NCBI GenBank assembly: GCA_964493945.1
Contig: CAZBQG010000088.1
Coordinates: 1-15,892 of the forward strand
Source: CAZBQG01 sp964493945
Lineage (GTDB): Bacteria > Pseudomonadota > Alphaproteobacteria > Rhodospirillales > UBA2165
DNA: 15,892 nt
Reading direction: 5' to 3'
In this document: piece after piece, positions 15,013 through 15,892 of the stretch
How positions within the stretch are numbered: position 1 is the stretch's first letter
How the letters are laid out: every line of letters starts with the position of its first letter
Made by a program: the position numbers and the translations under genes
The notes under the pieces: model-generated
Database searches by the model: none
What the model saw: only the letters and a program-made list of their open reading frames with translations
What the model was told of the DNA's origin: nothing

Positions 15013-15892
15013 ATGAACGCCGAGGCCAGCCGAACGGGGATCGCCAAGTATTTTGAAACCATCATCCTGGTCGTGGCCATGCTCATGGCCTTCACCGGGA
15101 TTACCAATTCGGCCCCAAGTTTCTGGATCATCCCTAAGCTGGGCCCCTATCCCAGCGAAATCATCCGCCCCGTTATTCTGTTCGCCTCGGTGATCGTGGT
15201 CATTCTCCGATCCCCCATTACCACGGTGATCACCGACCGCTGGCCCGGCCTGAAATGGCTGGGTGTCACCGTTGACGTGGTGATCGTGGCGGCCTCGGCC
15301 TGGGTGTTCTGGCGTTACTACACCGATGTTTCGGAGATCGAGGTGGCCCTGTTCGATTTCACTGCGATCCACCCGGTCATCGCGCTCGCCGCCTGCGCCA
15401 TCTTTATCATCCTTTGCTGGCGGGTATGGGGAGCGCCACTGGCAGTCTGCGGCATTGTGGCCCTGATCTATTTCTATACCGGCGAAAATTGGCCGTGGAT
15501 ATTCGAAACCGCGCCCGTCATCTTCATCGATTCGTCCGAGGACCTTTGGTTCAACCTCAATGATGGGGTGCTGGGCACGATCATGGGCATTCTTATTTTT
15601 ACCGTTTTCCCTTTCGTCCTGCTGGGCACCATGCTGGAACAAACCGGCGGCGGTCATTCCATGATCAAGATCGCCTTCCATATGACGCGCAATTTCCGGG
15701 GTGGCCCGGCCCATGCGGCGATCCTGGCCTCGGGTCTTTTCGGCACCATGTCCGGGGGAGCCGTAACCAATGTGGTGGCCACCGGGGTGATCACCATCCC
15801 CATGATCAAGCGACGCGGTTTTGAACCGGCCTTTGCCGGTGGTGTCGAGGCAACGGCTTCCAGTGCCGGACAGATCATGCCCCCGATCATGG
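15013..15892 (+). CDS. TRAP transporter fused permease, N-terminal part (runs off window)
   Basis: An open frame from ATG 15013, with AGGGGA upstream, to the window end (293 codons, no stop). The protein begins MNAEASRTGIAKYFETIILV and has several hydrophobic helices (about residues 16-30, 52-66, 83-98, 120-152, 190-207). The first 170 residues or so correspond to the small DctQ-like unit and the rest to the start of the large DctM-like unit. The signature around ASGLFGTMSGGAVTNVVATG and GGVEATASSAGQIMPPIMG is the hallmark of the fused 4TM/12TM-type permeases that pair with TAXI binding proteins. It is cotranscribed with the binding protein. Its C-terminal remainder lies outside. Confidence 0.93.
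   Translation, partial: MNAEASRTGIAKYFETIILVVAMLMAFTGITNSAPSFWIIPKLGPYPSEIIRPVILFASVIVVILRSPITTVITDRWPGLKWLGVTVDVVIVAASAWVFWRYYTDVSEIEVALFDFTAIHPVIALAACAIFIILCWRVWGAPLAVCGIVALIYFYTGENWPWIFETAPVIFIDSSEDLWFNLNDGVLGTIMGILIFTVFPFVLLGTMLEQTGGGHSMIKIAFHMTRNFRGGPAHAAILASGLFGTMSGGAVTNVVATGVITIPMIKRRGFEPAFAGGVEATASSAGQIMPPIM

Noticed and set aside
14860..15714. 284-codon minus-strand frame opposite the TRAP permease
   Set aside because: It is rich in D, H, G and R residues, typical of an antisense of a membrane-protein gene, while the plus strand has clear permease signatures.
1..15892. CRISPR array, prophage, toxin-antitoxin or defence island
   Set aside because: No spaced direct repeats, integrase, phage structural genes or paired small toxin-like genes were seen anywhere in the window.

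Overview
This window looks like a draft-assembly piece of an alphaproteobacterial chromosome, probably from the Rhodospirillales or relatives. That placement is inferred from the complex I protein sequences, the separate nuoC and nuoD genes, the moderately high GC content, the NIT-domain chemoreceptor and a TAXI-type TRAP transporter. It cannot be taken to genus from sequence reading alone. Two runs of exactly ten N (1863-1872 and 9570-9579) are assembly gaps of unknown true size.

Positions 1-8382, minus strand, hold the respiratory complex I operon in canonical order nuoA-B-C-D-E-F-G-H-I and the first 30 codons of nuoJ. The genes are packed tightly. A/B and D/E share ATGA stop/start overlaps, E/F share TGATG, G/H overlap by 8 bases, and the other spacers are 4-55 bases. 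All iron-sulphur ligands examined are intact, so the enzyme should be functional. A tRNA-Asp(GTC) gene lies 98 bases upstream of nuoA on the same strand.

Positions 8558-12110 are the accessory part. An uncharacterised 242-residue protein with one canonical EF-hand loop and an acidic tail (minus strand) is followed by a broken methyl-accepting chemotaxis receptor gene (plus strand). The receptor has a NIT sensor domain, HAMP and signalling domain. It is interrupted by a 146-bp MITE-like element with perfect 14-bp terminal inverted repeats and a 6-bp target duplication. It also carries two nonsense codons and three 1-base frameshifts. A strong hairpin terminator ends this region and probably serves both converging genes.

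Positions 12129-15892 hold a UbiD-family decarboxylase (minus) divergent from a TAXI-family TRAP substrate-binding protein and a fused TRAP permease (plus; the permease runs off the window). The 143-base divergent spacer contains a perfect 8-bp inverted repeat with a 10-base spacer, a candidate operator. The arrangement suggests uptake of an organic acid and its decarboxylation; the substrate is unknown.

I found no CRISPR array, phage, defence locus or clearly new system. The items most worth checking are the MITE in the decaying chemoreceptor, the EF-hand protein and the UbiD/TRAP unit with its palindrome.
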